From assembly GCF_000731955.1 (NCBI RefSeq), contig NZ_JNCK01000001.1, positions 1,488,001 to 1,552,000 on the forward strand: 64,000 bases of DNA, written 5' to 3'. The translations under genes and the position numbers were made by a program. Positions 26,752-34,995 of this stretch are shown piece after piece. The stretch comes from Halomonas zincidurans B6. GTDB lineage: Bacteria > Pseudomonadota > Gammaproteobacteria > Pseudomonadales > Halomonadaceae. Each line of letters begins with the position of its first letter. Position 1 is the stretch's first letter. Under the pieces are notes generated by a model. It made no database searches. It saw nothing but the letters and a program-made list of their open reading frames with translations, and was not told the origin of the DNA.

Positions 26752-28341
26752 CTATTCCGGTTTGATGACGACGTCGCCCAGGTAGGGGAAGTTCATGACA
26801 TTGAGTACCGGCTCGATCTGGACGTTGGTGTCGGCGGCCCAGGCCAGGTCCTGCCAGTGCAGCGGAATGAAGGCGGCATCGTCGTAGATGGCCTTCTCCG
26901 CGGCCTGCAACATCTCGGCACGCTTGGCGCGATCGGTCTCGAGATTGGCGTCGCGCACCAGCTGATCGACTTCCGGATTGCAGTACATGCCAGCGTTGTA
27001 CTGACCGGCGCCGGTGTCGGCATCGGGACAGAACGTCAGGTACTCGAAGAAGTTCGCCGAGTCCTGGGTGTCGGATTGCCAGCCGATCATCATCATGTCG
27101 GCAGCGCGAGCGTCGAATTCCGACCAGTACTGGGCCTTGGGCAGCGTCTTCAGATCCACCGTGACGTTGATCCGCGCCAGCATGGCCGCGACCGCCTGGG
27201 CGATCTGCGCGTCGTTCACGTAGCGGTTGTTGGGCGCCATCATGGTGATGCTGAAACCGTCCTCGTAACCGGCTTCCTTCATCAGCTGCTTGGCTTTTTC
27301 CAGGTCGTAGCGCGGCTCAAGGTCCGGGTTATACCCAACGTAGCCTTTCGGCGAAAGTTGCGCCGCCGGCGTGGCGAAGCCCTTCATCAGGCGCTCGGCG
27401 ATGGCTTGCTGATTGACGGCATAGACGAAGGCCTTGCGGACCTTGGGATCCTTGAAGGCCTCGACGCGCTCCTGATTCATCTGCAGCATGATGATCCGGG
27501 TGCCGGACATGGTCACCAGCTTGACGCCCTCGGCCGCGCGCACGCGCTCCAGATCGTTGGGCGGCACCGGCGAGATGAAATCGACGTCGCCGGAGAGCAG
27601 GGCGGCTACACGGGTGGCATTCTCGCTGATCGGAGTCAGCACGATATGATCGGCGTTGCCCGGTGACTGCTTGTCCCAGTAACCCTCGAAGCGCTCGAAC
27701 TCGACCTTCACGCCCTGCTGACGCTGGGTGACGGTATAGGGTCCGGTTCCCGAGACGTTGCGCGACGCGAAGGAGTTGCCGTTCTTGACGATCGCGCTCT
27801 TGTCCTTGCCGTTCTCGGTCTTGCCGCTGTAGAACTCGCTGTCCATCGGGAAGATATAGGTGGCCAGGTTCAACAGCAGCGGATAGGGCTTCTTGGTATT
27901 GAGATTGATGGTGTAATCGTCGACCACTTCGACGCTCTCGACCGGCTCGAAGATCGCCTTGAAATCGGCGCTGCGCTTGAGGCGCTCGACGGTCCAGGCG
28001 ACGTCCTTGGCGGTGAAAGGGTTGCCGCTGTGAAACTTGACGCCTTTGCGCAGGTTCATCTGCAGCGTGGTGTCGTCGAGCTGTTTCCAGCCGGTGGCCA
28101 GGCGCGGCTCGAACTGCAGGTCCTGATTCCAGCGCACCAGGGGGTCGAAGGTCAGGTGAGATAGCTGGAGTATTCCACCGGACAGCTGTTCCTGAATGTC
28201 CAGCGAGACAGGGTCGGCGTCGTAGGCGACGCGCAAGGTAAGGTCTTTGCCATCACCCGTGACGTCCTTGGCGGCTGCGGCCATGGGCAGGCATAGCGAG
28301 GCACCCACCAGGGTGGCAAGCAGTGTTTTCTTATGAATCAT
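26752..28341 (-). CDS. Peptide ABC transporter periplasmic substrate-binding protein
   Basis: 529-residue solute-binding protein of family 5 (DppA/OppA). The signal peptide is MIHKKTLLATLVGASLCLPMAAAA with likely cleavage before KDVTG. The family signature appears as RKGVKFHSGNPFTAKDVAWTVERL. The substrate could be peptides, but members of this family also bind nickel, haem or sugars, and sequence alone does not decide. First gene of the operon; its promoter must lie within the 188 bp before the carbonic anhydrase gene end, where no consensus stands out. Confidence 0.92.
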   Translation of the reverse strand: MIHKKTLLATLVGASLCLPMAAAAKDVTGDGKDLTLRVAYDADPVSLDIQEQLSGGILQLSHLTFDPLVRWNQDLQFEPRLATGWKQLDDTTLQMNLRKGVKFHSGNPFTAKDVAWTVERLKRSADFKAIFEPVESVEVVDDYTINLNTKKPYPLLLNLATYIFPMDSEFYSGKTENGKDKSAIVKNGNSFASRNVSGTGPYTVTQRQQGVKVEFERFEGYWDKQSPGNADHIVLTPISENATRVAALLSGDVDFISPVPPNDLERVRAAEGVKLVTMSGTRIIMLQMNQERVEAFKDPKVRKAFVYAVNQQAIAERLMKGFATPAAQLSPKGYVGYNPDLEPRYDLEKAKQLMKEAGYEDGFSITMMAPNNRYVNDAQIAQAVAAMLARINVTVDLKTLPKAQYWSEFDARAADMMMIGWQSDTQDSANFFEYLTFCPDADTGAGQYNAGMYCNPEVDQLVRDANLETDRAKRAEMLQAAEKAIYDDAAFIPLHWQDLAWAADTNVQIEPVLNVMNFPYLGDVVIKPE

Positions 28342-28529
28342 GTCAAAGCCCGAAATGGTTGATTGTTCGTTGTATGACCCTTGGGTCCCTGTATCACCAT
28401 AGAGAGCGGGGCGGAGCGGGACAATCGAAAAACCGACAGGCGTCATGCGTGTCGCGTATGGCACTTACATTTCACGCCACTCGCCACCCCGTTCGATGAT
28501 GCCTTGCCGTCAGCCCGAGCACGGCATGC

Positions 28530-29186
28530 TCAGTCCGTCGGTGTCGTCGGTTCGATGCGGTCGACGCGGTAGAGTTGCGAGACCTGATTGAGGCCTTCGA
28601 TGGTGCAATCGAGATCGCTGACGCGTCCGTCGCTGAGCCCATAGACCCAGCCATGCACGGCGAGCGATTGGCCGCGCAGCCAGGCGCGCTGGATGATCTT
28701 GGTCTGGCACAGGTTCGCGACCTGAGCGCGAACGTTGTGCTCGCACATGCGGTCGACCTGGGTGTCGAGCGGCAAGTCCTTGAGGCTGTCTCGATGACGG
28801 CTGTAGAGCTCGCGTATCGAGTGCAGCCAATAGTCGACCATGCCGAATTCGCCGCCGGTAATCGCTGCCTTGACACCGCCGCAACCATAGTGGCCGACCA
28901 CCATGATATGCCTGACCTCGAGCACGTCGACGGCGAACTGGACCACCGACAGGGCGTTCATGTCGTTGTGCTGGAGAAGGTTGGCGACGTTGCGATGGAC
29001 GAAGACCTCGCCGGGGGGAAGATCGATGATCTGGTTGGCGGGAACCCGGCTATCCGAGCAGCCAATCCATAGATAGTCCGGATTCTGCTGTTGCGACAGA
29101 CGCGCGAAGAAGTCCGGGTCCTGGCGACGCACGTTTTCTGCCCAGTCGCGGTTGCGCTCCAGCAGACGCTTCATTTCGGTTTTCAT
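28530..29186 (-). CDS. can: Beta-class carbonic anhydrase
   Basis: Zinc enzyme interconverting CO2 and bicarbonate. 218 residues from the ATG at 29186, which follows AAGGAG. Zinc ligands are Cys43 in GCSDSRVPANQI (with the Asp-Arg dyad) and the His and Cys of VVGHYGCGGVKAA. The downstream WLRGQSLAVHGWVYGLSDG segment is typical of the Can/CynT group. It appears to be a single-gene unit transcribed towards the peptide transporter operon. Confidence 0.95.
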   Translation of the reverse strand: MKTEMKRLLERNRDWAENVRRQDPDFFARLSQQQNPDYLWIGCSDSRVPANQIIDLPPGEVFVHRNVANLLQHNDMNALSVVQFAVDVLEVRHIMVVGHYGCGGVKAAITGGEFGMVDYWLHSIRELYSRHRDSLKDLPLDTQVDRMCEHNVRAQVANLCQTKIIQRAWLRGQSLAVHGWVYGLSDGRVSDLDCTIEGLNQVSQLYRVDRIEPTTPTD

Positions 29187-29329
29187 ATAGGGGACTCCTT
29201 ATGGTCAGGCCGCTCGACGGCTAGCATTCTTTATCAACGCCATAGAGAGGGTCAATGGCAAGGAGGCCTCCCGGCAAGCCGACACGGCTGTTATCATCGC
29301 CGCCAATAAGTAGACAGGAGAGGAAGCAA

Positions 29330-30691
29330 GTGGCTGAGTACGATTACGATCTGTTCGTCATCGGCGCCGGCTCGGGGGGCGTGCGTGCCGCACGTACCGC
29401 CGCCGCGACCGGGGCCCGAGTTGCCATCGCCGAGGACCGCTATCTCGGGGGCACCTGCGTCAACGTGGGTTGCGTACCCAAGAAACTCTATTCCTACGCT
29501 GCGCACTTCCATGAAGCCTTCGATGACAGCGCCGGCTTCGGTTGGCAATTGCCCGAAGCGCCGCGCTTCGACTGGGCCACCCTGCGCGACAACAAGATCG
29601 CCGAGATCAAGCGTCTCAACGGTATCTACAACCGGCTGCTCGATAACGCGGGGGTGACCCTGATCAACGCCCGCGCCAAGGTCGTCGATGACCATCGCGT
29701 CGAGGTCAATGGCGAGATGCTGAGTGCCGAGAAGATCCTGGTGGCGGTCGGCGGCTGGCCGTGGATTCCGGATTTTCCCGGCAACGAGCATGTGATCGAT
29801 TCCAATCGGGTATTCGATCTCGCCGAATTTCCCAGGCGTTTCCTGGTGCTGGGCGGTGGTTATATCGCCGTCGAGTTCGCCAGCATCTTCAACGGCCTGG
29901 GCAGCGAATCGCATCTGGTCTACCGCGGCGCACTGTTCCTGCGCGGCTTCGATCATGAAGTCCGTGAGTTCACCCGCGACGAAATGTGCAAGAAAGGCGT
30001 CAACCTGCACTTCGAAACGACCATCGAGGCCATCGAAAAACAGGGCGATGTCCTTCAGGTGACGCTGACCAACGGCGAGACCCTCGAAGTCGACGCCGTG
30101 CTCGCGGCGACCGGCCGACGCCCGCAGCTGGCCGGGCTGGGGCTGGATCAGCTCGATGTCGCGCTCAACTCCGACGGCACGCTCAAGGTCAACGAGCGCT
30201 ACGAGACGTCGATTCCCTCGATACTCGCGCTCGGCGACGTCACCGGCGGCCCCGAGCTGACCCCCGTGGCGCTGGCCGAGGCCATGCACATGGTGCAGCA
30301 CCATTTCACCTCGAATCCACCGGGGCCGCTGGATTATCAGAACATTGCCACCGCGGTGTTCTGCCACCCCAATATCGGCACGGTGGGGCTCAGCGAGGAG
30401 GAGGCGCGTGCCGACTTCGGCGAGGTGCGCATCTATACCGCCGATTTCCGGCCGATGAAGCACACCCTCTCGGGCAGCGACGAGCGCTGCCTGATGAAGC
30501 TGGTCGTCGACGATACCAGCGACCGTGTCGTCGGCGCGCACATGGTCGGCGAAGAGGCGGGCGAGGTCATCCAGGCCATCGCCATCGCCGTACGCGCGGG
30601 GCTGCGCAAGACCGACTTCGACGCCACGATCGGTATACACCCGACCGGCGCCGAAGAGTTCGTCACCATGCGTACGCCCAGCCGACGCTGA
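29330..30691 (+). CDS. gor: Glutathione-disulfide reductase
   Basis: NADPH-dependent FAD flavoenzyme that regenerates GSH; 453 residues. The GTG at 29330 follows ACAGGAGAGGAAG and starts the protein at AEYDYDLFVIGAGSGG, directly at the FAD-binding fold; a longer frame begins within the upstream spacer without family similarity. The redox-active disulfide is GGTCVNVGCVPKK. The NADPH-binding segment is LVLGGGYIAVEFASIF, and the C-terminal catalytic His-Glu pair is in IGIHPTGAEEFVTM. Monocistronic, followed by a strong terminator. Confidence 0.95.
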   Translation: MAEYDYDLFVIGAGSGGVRAARTAAATGARVAIAEDRYLGGTCVNVGCVPKKLYSYAAHFHEAFDDSAGFGWQLPEAPRFDWATLRDNKIAEIKRLNGIYNRLLDNAGVTLINARAKVVDDHRVEVNGEMLSAEKILVAVGGWPWIPDFPGNEHVIDSNRVFDLAEFPRRFLVLGGGYIAVEFASIFNGLGSESHLVYRGALFLRGFDHEVREFTRDEMCKKGVNLHFETTIEAIEKQGDVLQVTLTNGETLEVDAVLAATGRRPQLAGLGLDQLDVALNSDGTLKVNERYETSIPSILALGDVTGGPELTPVALAEAMHMVQHHFTSNPPGPLDYQNIATAVFCHPNIGTVGLSEEEARADFGEVRIYTADFRPMKHTLSGSDERCLMKLVVDDTSDRVVGAHMVGEEAGEVIQAIAIAVRAGLRKTDFDATIGIHPTGAEEFVTMRTPSRR

Positions 30692-30751
30692 GGCGACACT
30701 TGCCTGCGGCCTTTGGCTACAAGAGCCACCAAGGCCGCCGTGTTCTAAAAT

Positions 30752-30780
30752 GGGCCACCCTTGGGTGGCCCGTGCTTTTT
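30752..30780 (+). terminator. Intrinsic terminator after gor
   Basis: 8-bp perfect stem GGGCCACC (30752-30759) with GGTGGCCC (30764-30771), loop of 4, then GTGCTTTTT. Classic rho-independent form. Confidence 0.85.
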
Positions 30781-30865
30781 GCGCCACGTCAGCTCGTCCG
30801 AGGCGTTCGAATCCTTCCGGGATCCCTGCCCGATAAGCGTGCCTGATTGGACTAGACTTGCGGTA

Positions 30866-30970
30866 GATAATCATTTGACCGATTGATAATCATGCGTTAT
30901 GGAGTGCATCAAGACTGATAACCGACTCTTTGATTAATCGCTAAGTGCCTGTTAAAATTCTTCCTAAAAT
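30866..30970 (+). promoter_or_regulatory. ectA promoter region with GATAATCAT direct repeats
   Basis: TTGATT (30930-30935), a 17-bp spacer and TAAAAT (30953-30958) form a good sigma70-type promoter. A second CCTAAAAT (-10-like hexamer 30965-30970) lies 12 bp further and resembles stress-sigma -10 elements. Upstream, GATAATCAT occurs twice (30866-30874 and 30885-30893), 19 bp apart on the same face of about two helical turns. Tandem vegetative and sigma38 promoters upstream of ectA are known in Halomonas elongata; matching them here is inference. Confidence 0.6.
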
Positions 30971-30991
30971 TCGCAACGGCGAACCGAACTC

Positions 30992-31570
30992 ATGAACATG
31001 ACATCCCAGCCTTTCATCCCCTCGGCCGATTTGGCGAAGCCCAGCGTCGCCGATGCCATAGTGGGTCATGATCACAACCCCTTGTTCCTTCGCAAGCCCA
31101 CCACCGACGATGGCTGGGCCATCTACGAACTTGTCAAGTCCTGCCCGCCGCTCGACGTCAACTCCGCCTATGCCTACCTGCTGTTGGCGACCCAGTTTCG
31201 TGACAGCTGTGCCGTTGCCACCGACGAGGAGGGCGAGGTGGTCGGCTTCGTCTCGGGTTATCCCAAGCGCAACGCGCCGGACACGTATTTCCTGTGGCAG
31301 GTCGCCGTCGGCGAGAAGGCGCGTGGCACGGGGCTTGCCCGGCGGTTGGTCGAGGCCGTGATGCGGCGCCCGCAAATGGCTCAGGTGCGGCATATGGAAA
31401 CCACCATCACGCCGGACAACCAGGCGTCGTGGGGGTTGTTCAAACGTCTCGCCGATCGCTGGCAAGCACCGCTCAACAGCCGCGAGTACTTTTCCACCGA
31501 CCAGCTCGGTGGCGAGCACGACCCGGAAAATCTGGTGCGCATCGGGCCATTCGATCCCGAGCGCATCTGA
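30992..31570 (+). CDS. ectA: L-2,4-diaminobutyrate acetyltransferase EctA
   Basis: GNAT enzyme that acetylates diaminobutyrate, the second step of ectoine synthesis. 192 residues; the ATG at 30992 or the one 6 bp later could be used and neither has a strong Shine-Dalgarno. Family landmarks are LRKPTTDDGWAIYELVKSCPPLDVNSAYAYLLL-type N-terminal sequence and the acetyl-CoA loop VAVGEKARGTGLARRLVEA. ETTITPDNQASWGLFKRLA is a strong EctA signature. First gene of ectABC with its own tandem promoter region. Confidence 0.97.
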   Translation: MNMTSQPFIPSADLAKPSVADAIVGHDHNPLFLRKPTTDDGWAIYELVKSCPPLDVNSAYAYLLLATQFRDSCAVATDEEGEVVGFVSGYPKRNAPDTYFLWQVAVGEKARGTGLARRLVEAVMRRPQMAQVRHMETTITPDNQASWGLFKRLADRWQAPLNSREYFSTDQLGGEHDPENLVRIGPFDPERI

Positions 31571-31602
31571 TCGATTGTGCTGAGATCGGCTCTGTCTCTT
31601 TA

Positions 31603-31625
31603 TGACGTCCAGCGTCTGGACGTCA
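31603..31625 (+). other. Perfect 10-bp hairpin between ectA and ectB
   Basis: TGACGTCCAG (31603-31612) pairs exactly with CTGGACGTCA (31616-31625) around a CGT loop. A T6 run lies 16 bases further (31642-31647), too distant for a standard terminator. It could stabilise mRNA ends or slow read-through into ectB. Confidence 0.6.
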
Positions 31626-31674
31626 CGTCATCACACGTCACTTTTTTCTATTCTCTATCGACCCGGAGGTCGTA

Positions 31675-32940
31675 ATGCACACACAGATTCTCGAACGCAT
31701 GGAATCCGAAGTCAGAACCTATTCGCGCTCCTTTCCTGTCGTCTTCACCAAGGCGCAGAATGCCCGCCTGACCGACGAGAGCGGCCGAGAGTACATCGAC
31801 TTTCTGGCCGGCGCGGGCACGCTCAACTACGGGCATAACAATCCGCATATCAAGCAGGCGTTGGTCGATTACCTGGCGTCGGACGGCATCGTTCACGGCC
31901 TGGACTTCTGGACCGCCGCCAAGCGCGACTATCTCGAGGCTCTCGAGGAAGTGATTCTCAAGCCCCGCGGGCTCGACTACAAGGTGCATCTGCCGGGGCC
32001 GACCGGCACCAATGCCGTCGAGGCGGCAATCCGCCTGGCGCGGGTGGCCAAGGGGCGTCACAACATCGTCACCTTCACCAATGGCTTTCATGGCGTGACC
32101 ATGGGCGCGCTGGCCACTACCGGCAATCGCAAGTTCCGCGAGGCGACCGGCGGCATTCCCACCCAGGGCGCTGCCTTCCTGCCCTATGACGGCTACATGG
32201 GCGAGGCGATCGATACGCTGGACTACTTCGAGAAGCTGCTGGGCGACAAGTCCGGCGGTCTCGATACGCCGGCCGGGGTAATCGTCGAGACGGTGCAGGG
32301 CGAGGGCGGCATCAACGTGGCCGGCCTCGAATGGCTCAAGCGTCTGGAAGGCATCTGCCGGGCCAATGACATCCTGTTGATCGTCGACGACATCCAGGCA
32401 GGCTGCGGGCGTACCGGCAAGTTCTTCAGCTTCGAACACGCCGGCGTCACGCCCGACATCGTCACCAACTCCAAATCGCTGTCCGGCTATGGCTTGCCGT
32501 TCGCGCATGTGCTGATGCGTCCCGAGCTCGACAAGTGGAAGCCCGGTCAGTACAACGGCACGTTCCGCGGCTTCAATCTGGCCTTCACGACCGCCGCCGC
32601 CGCGATGCGCAAGTACTGGAGCGACGATGTCTTCGAACGTGACGTGCAGCGCAAGAGCCGGATCGTCGAGGAACGCTTCCAGAAGATCGCCGCCTGGCTG
32701 GGCGAGCAGGGCATCGAAGCCAGCGAGCGTGGCCGCGGGCTGATGCGCGGTATCGATGTGGGCAGCGGCGAGATCGCCGACAAGATCACCCACAAGGCGT
32801 TCGAGAATGGCCTGATCATCGAAACCAGCGGCCAGGATGGCGAAGTGGTCAAGTGCCTGTGCCCGCTGACGATTACCGACGAGGACCTGCTCGAAGGTCT
32901 CGATATCCTGGAATCCAGTACCCGCCAGGCCTTCAGCTGA
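31675..32940 (+). CDS. ectB: Diaminobutyrate-2-oxoglutarate transaminase EctB
   Basis: PLP-dependent class III aminotransferase converting aspartate semialdehyde to diaminobutyrate, the first committed step to ectoine. 421 residues with a CCCGGAGG ribosome-binding site. Visible are the LPGPTGTNAVEAAI cofactor loop, GFHGVTMGALATTGN, the PLP-contacting VDDIQAGCGRTGKFF and the Schiff-base Lys in TNSKSLSGYGLPF. Separated from ectA by 104 bp and from ectC by 99 bp, each gap containing a hairpin. Confidence 0.97.
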   Translation: MHTQILERMESEVRTYSRSFPVVFTKAQNARLTDESGREYIDFLAGAGTLNYGHNNPHIKQALVDYLASDGIVHGLDFWTAAKRDYLEALEEVILKPRGLDYKVHLPGPTGTNAVEAAIRLARVAKGRHNIVTFTNGFHGVTMGALATTGNRKFREATGGIPTQGAAFLPYDGYMGEAIDTLDYFEKLLGDKSGGLDTPAGVIVETVQGEGGINVAGLEWLKRLEGICRANDILLIVDDIQAGCGRTGKFFSFEHAGVTPDIVTNSKSLSGYGLPFAHVLMRPELDKWKPGQYNGTFRGFNLAFTTAAAAMRKYWSDDVFERDVQRKSRIVEERFQKIAAWLGEQGIEASERGRGLMRGIDVGSGEIADKITHKAFENGLIIETSGQDGEVVKCLCPLTITDEDLLEGLDILESSTRQAFS

Positions 32941-32949
32941 TACTCTGGC

Positions 32950-32990
32950 GTCACCATCGCGCCGCTCGCAGCGAGTCGGCGAATGGTGAC
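32950..32990 (+). other. Extended stem-loop between ectB and ectC
   Basis: GTCACCAT (32950-32957) pairs with ATGGTGAC (32983-32990), enclosing an inner GC-rich stem formed by GCCGCTCG and CGAGTCGGC. No T tract follows. As an mRNA structure it would lie between the two coding regions. Confidence 0.55.
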
Positions 32991-33039
32991 TCAGTCACCC
33001 GTCGACACCCCGTCGGCTTGTCATACCAAGGAGATCACC

Positions 33040-33435
33040 ATGATCGTTCGCAATCTCGAGGAAGCGCGCCAGACCGACCGGCTGGTTACCGCAGCGAATG
33101 GCAACTGGGACAGTACGCGGCTGTCTCTTGCCGACGATGGCGGCAAATGCTCGTTCCACATCACGCGGATCTTCGGCGGTACCGAGACCCATATCCATTA
33201 CAAGCATCACTTCGAAGCGGTCTATTGCATCGAAGGCAAGGGGGAAGTCGAGACGCTGGCCGACGGCAAGCTCTGGCCGATCGGTCCGGGCGATATCTAC
33301 ATCCTCGACCAGCACGACGATCACATGCTGCGCGCCTCAGAGACGTTGGTGCTGGCCTGTGTGTTCACCCCCGGGCTGACCGGCAACGAAGATCACCGTG
33401 ACGATGGCTCCTACGCACCCTCCGGAGAGCTCTGA
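33040..33435 (+). CDS. ectC: L-ectoine synthase EctC
   Basis: Cupin-type hydro-lyase closing the ring of N-gamma-acetyl-diaminobutyrate to give ectoine. 131 residues from the ATG at 33040, after AAGGAG. The metal- and substrate-binding cupin motif is seen as GTETHIHYKHHFEAVYCIEGKGE (read as GTETHIHYKHHFEAVYC followed by IEGKGE), with PGDIYILDQHDDHMLR as the second half. Last of ectABC; no ectD hydroxylase or ectR regulator is adjacent. Confidence 0.96.
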   Translation: MIVRNLEEARQTDRLVTAANGNWDSTRLSLADDGGKCSFHITRIFGGTETHIHYKHHFEAVYCIEGKGEVETLADGKLWPIGPGDIYILDQHDDHMLRASETLVLACVFTPGLTGNEDHRDDGSYAPSGEL

Positions 33436-33459
33436 GCCAATCGCCAGCTCGGCAAGAAG

Positions 33460-33518
33460 CCTTGACCAGGACAGGACGGCTCCGCATCCGGCGGGGCCGT
33501 CTTGTCCTGGCATCAAGG
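33460..33518 (+). terminator. Strong hairpin after ectC
   Basis: A 15-bp stem (33466-33480 with 33496-33510, one G-T pair) is extended by six further outer pairs (33460-33465 with 33513-33518, two unpaired bases on one side). No T tract follows. The stability and position 25 bp after ectC suggest termination or 3'-end protection of ectABC mRNA. Confidence 0.6.
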
Positions 33519-33611
33519 AAAGCGGTGCCGGGATCGGGTCGAGTCGGTTGCGCGAGTCATGATGTATGAAGAGCGTGATCCGCGGCCCCAGCAACCAGGC
33601 ACTTGATTTCG

Positions 33612-33627
33612 CATAATATATATTATG
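33612..33627. promoter_or_regulatory. Perfect 16-bp AT palindrome upstream of RND operon
   Basis: CATAATAT followed directly by ATATTATG, exact reverse complements. It stands out in GC-rich surroundings and is followed by TTAAAAT. It could be a TetR- or MarR-type operator for the efflux operon 200 bp downstream, but no regulator gene is adjacent. Confidence 0.5.
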
Positions 33628-33825
33628 TTAAAATCATGGGAATCGCATCTGATCCGCCCGTTCCCATGCTCCTCGCCGTGCGGCAATTTCCCCCTTGCCT
33701 GCCAGGCCGCGTCGATTCATTGCGATTTTCAACTACTGGCTTTTGTTGTGCGTTGCTCGCATGATACGCGGTTAGCGTTCATCTTGGCTCCGCTGGCAGA
33801 TTAAGAGAATTCGGGAAAACCGCGC

Positions 33826-34995
33826 ATGAAAACCGCCACACGCATGATCGTCGTCCTGGTATTGCTGGCCGTGATTCTCGGAGGGATCTTCGGCTGGAAG
33901 TTTCTGCAAATGCAGAAAAGGGGCGAACAGATGTCGCAGGCCCAGCCACCGACGCTGGTCGACAGCGCCGCCCTGGACACCGAAGCCTGGCGACCACAGA
34001 TCAAGTCGGTCGGCTCGCTGCGGGCAATCAATGGCGTGGCGGTTTCCAACGAAGTCGCCGGCGTGGTCAGCGAAATCGCCTTCGAATCCGGCCAGCGCGT
34101 CGCGCGTGGCGATATCCTCATCAAGCTCGAGGACAGCGTCGACCGGGCCGCGTTGGCTGCTCTGGAAGCCCAGGCCCGGCTAGCCAACGAGACGTTCCGG
34201 CGATACTCCGACCTGCTGCCGCGCAACGCTATCTCGCAGTCGCAATATGACGAGGCCCAGGCCAATTATCAGGCTGCACGGGCCGATGTTGCACAGCAAC
34301 AGGCGCAGCTTGACAAGAAGACCATCCGCGCCCCGTTCGATGGCGTGGTCGGGCTGCGCCAGGTCGATCTGGGCGAATACATCGCCGTCGGCACGCCGAT
34401 CGTCGAGTTGAACATGCTCGACCCGATCTACGTCGACTACAGCGTGGCCGAGAAGCAACTCGACCAGGTCCAGGCCGGTCGCCAGGTCGAGGTTCGCGTG
34501 GCGGCATTTCCCGAGCGAGCGTTCGACGGCGTGATCGAGGCCGTGGCACCGACCGTGGATGAAAGCAGTCGGACGCTGGATGTACGGGCCAAGCTCACCA
34601 ACTCGGAGCGGCTGCTGCGCCCGGGGATGTTCGCCGACGTCCGCACCCTGGCGCCGGACAGCGTCAGCGTGCCGACGCTGCCGCGTACCGCCCTCGCCTT
34701 CAATACTTATGGCGATTACGTCTTCAAGATCGTCGAGAACGACCAGGGCCAGGCGATCGCCCAGCGCACCCAGGTCAGCATTGGCCGCCTGCGTGGCGAC
34801 CAGGTGGAGATCACCCAGGGGCTCGAGCCCGGCGATCGCGTCGTCGCCACCGGCCAGCTGCGCCTGCGCGACGGTCAGCCGATTCAGATCAAGGACAAAG
34901 GAGCCAGCGAGGATAGCGCGGACGCGGCGAGCAATGCGAATGGCGGCGCACCGGCTTCCGATAGCGAGGCGTCGAACGCGGAGGCGCAGGGCTGA
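33826..34995 (+). CDS. RND efflux periplasmic adaptor (membrane fusion) protein
   Basis: Adaptor of 389 residues linking an RND pump to an outer-membrane channel. It has an N-terminal membrane helix (MIVVLVLLAVILGGIFGWKF) and no lipobox, so it is membrane-anchored rather than lipidated. The lipoyl half-motifs GVVSEIAFESGQRVARGDILIKLED and TIRAPFDGVVGLRQVDLGEY-like sequence flank an alpha-hairpin (ALEAQARLANETFRRYSDL). A disordered Ala/Ser/Glu-rich tail ends the protein. Its TGA overlaps the ATG of the pump gene by one base. Confidence 0.93.
   Translation: MKTATRMIVVLVLLAVILGGIFGWKFLQMQKRGEQMSQAQPPTLVDSAALDTEAWRPQIKSVGSLRAINGVAVSNEVAGVVSEIAFESGQRVARGDILIKLEDSVDRAALAALEAQARLANETFRRYSDLLPRNAISQSQYDEAQANYQAARADVAQQQAQLDKKTIRAPFDGVVGLRQVDLGEYIAVGTPIVELNMLDPIYVDYSVAEKQLDQVQAGRQVEVRVAAFPERAFDGVIEAVAPTVDESSRTLDVRAKLTNSERLLRPGMFADVRTLAPDSVSVPTLPRTALAFNTYGDYVFKIVENDQGQAIAQRTQVSIGRLRGDQVEITQGLEPGDRVVATGQLRLRDGQPIQIKDKGASEDSADAASNANGGAPASDSEASNAEAQG

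Larger units (their letters stand above)
33436..33825. other. Intergenic region between ectC and RND pump genes
   Basis: 390 bp without a supported gene. It contains a very stable hairpin after ectC (33460-33518) and an AT-rich perfect palindrome (33612-33627). The rest, about 33630-33825, must include the RND operon promoter and leader, but I see no consensus promoter. Frames crossing it on the minus strand look like shadows. Confidence 0.6.

Noticed and set aside
30866..30893. GATAATCAT repeats as a true Fur box
   Set aside because: Only partial matches to the 19-bp consensus, separated by 10 bp of unrelated sequence; reported as a repeat without assignment.
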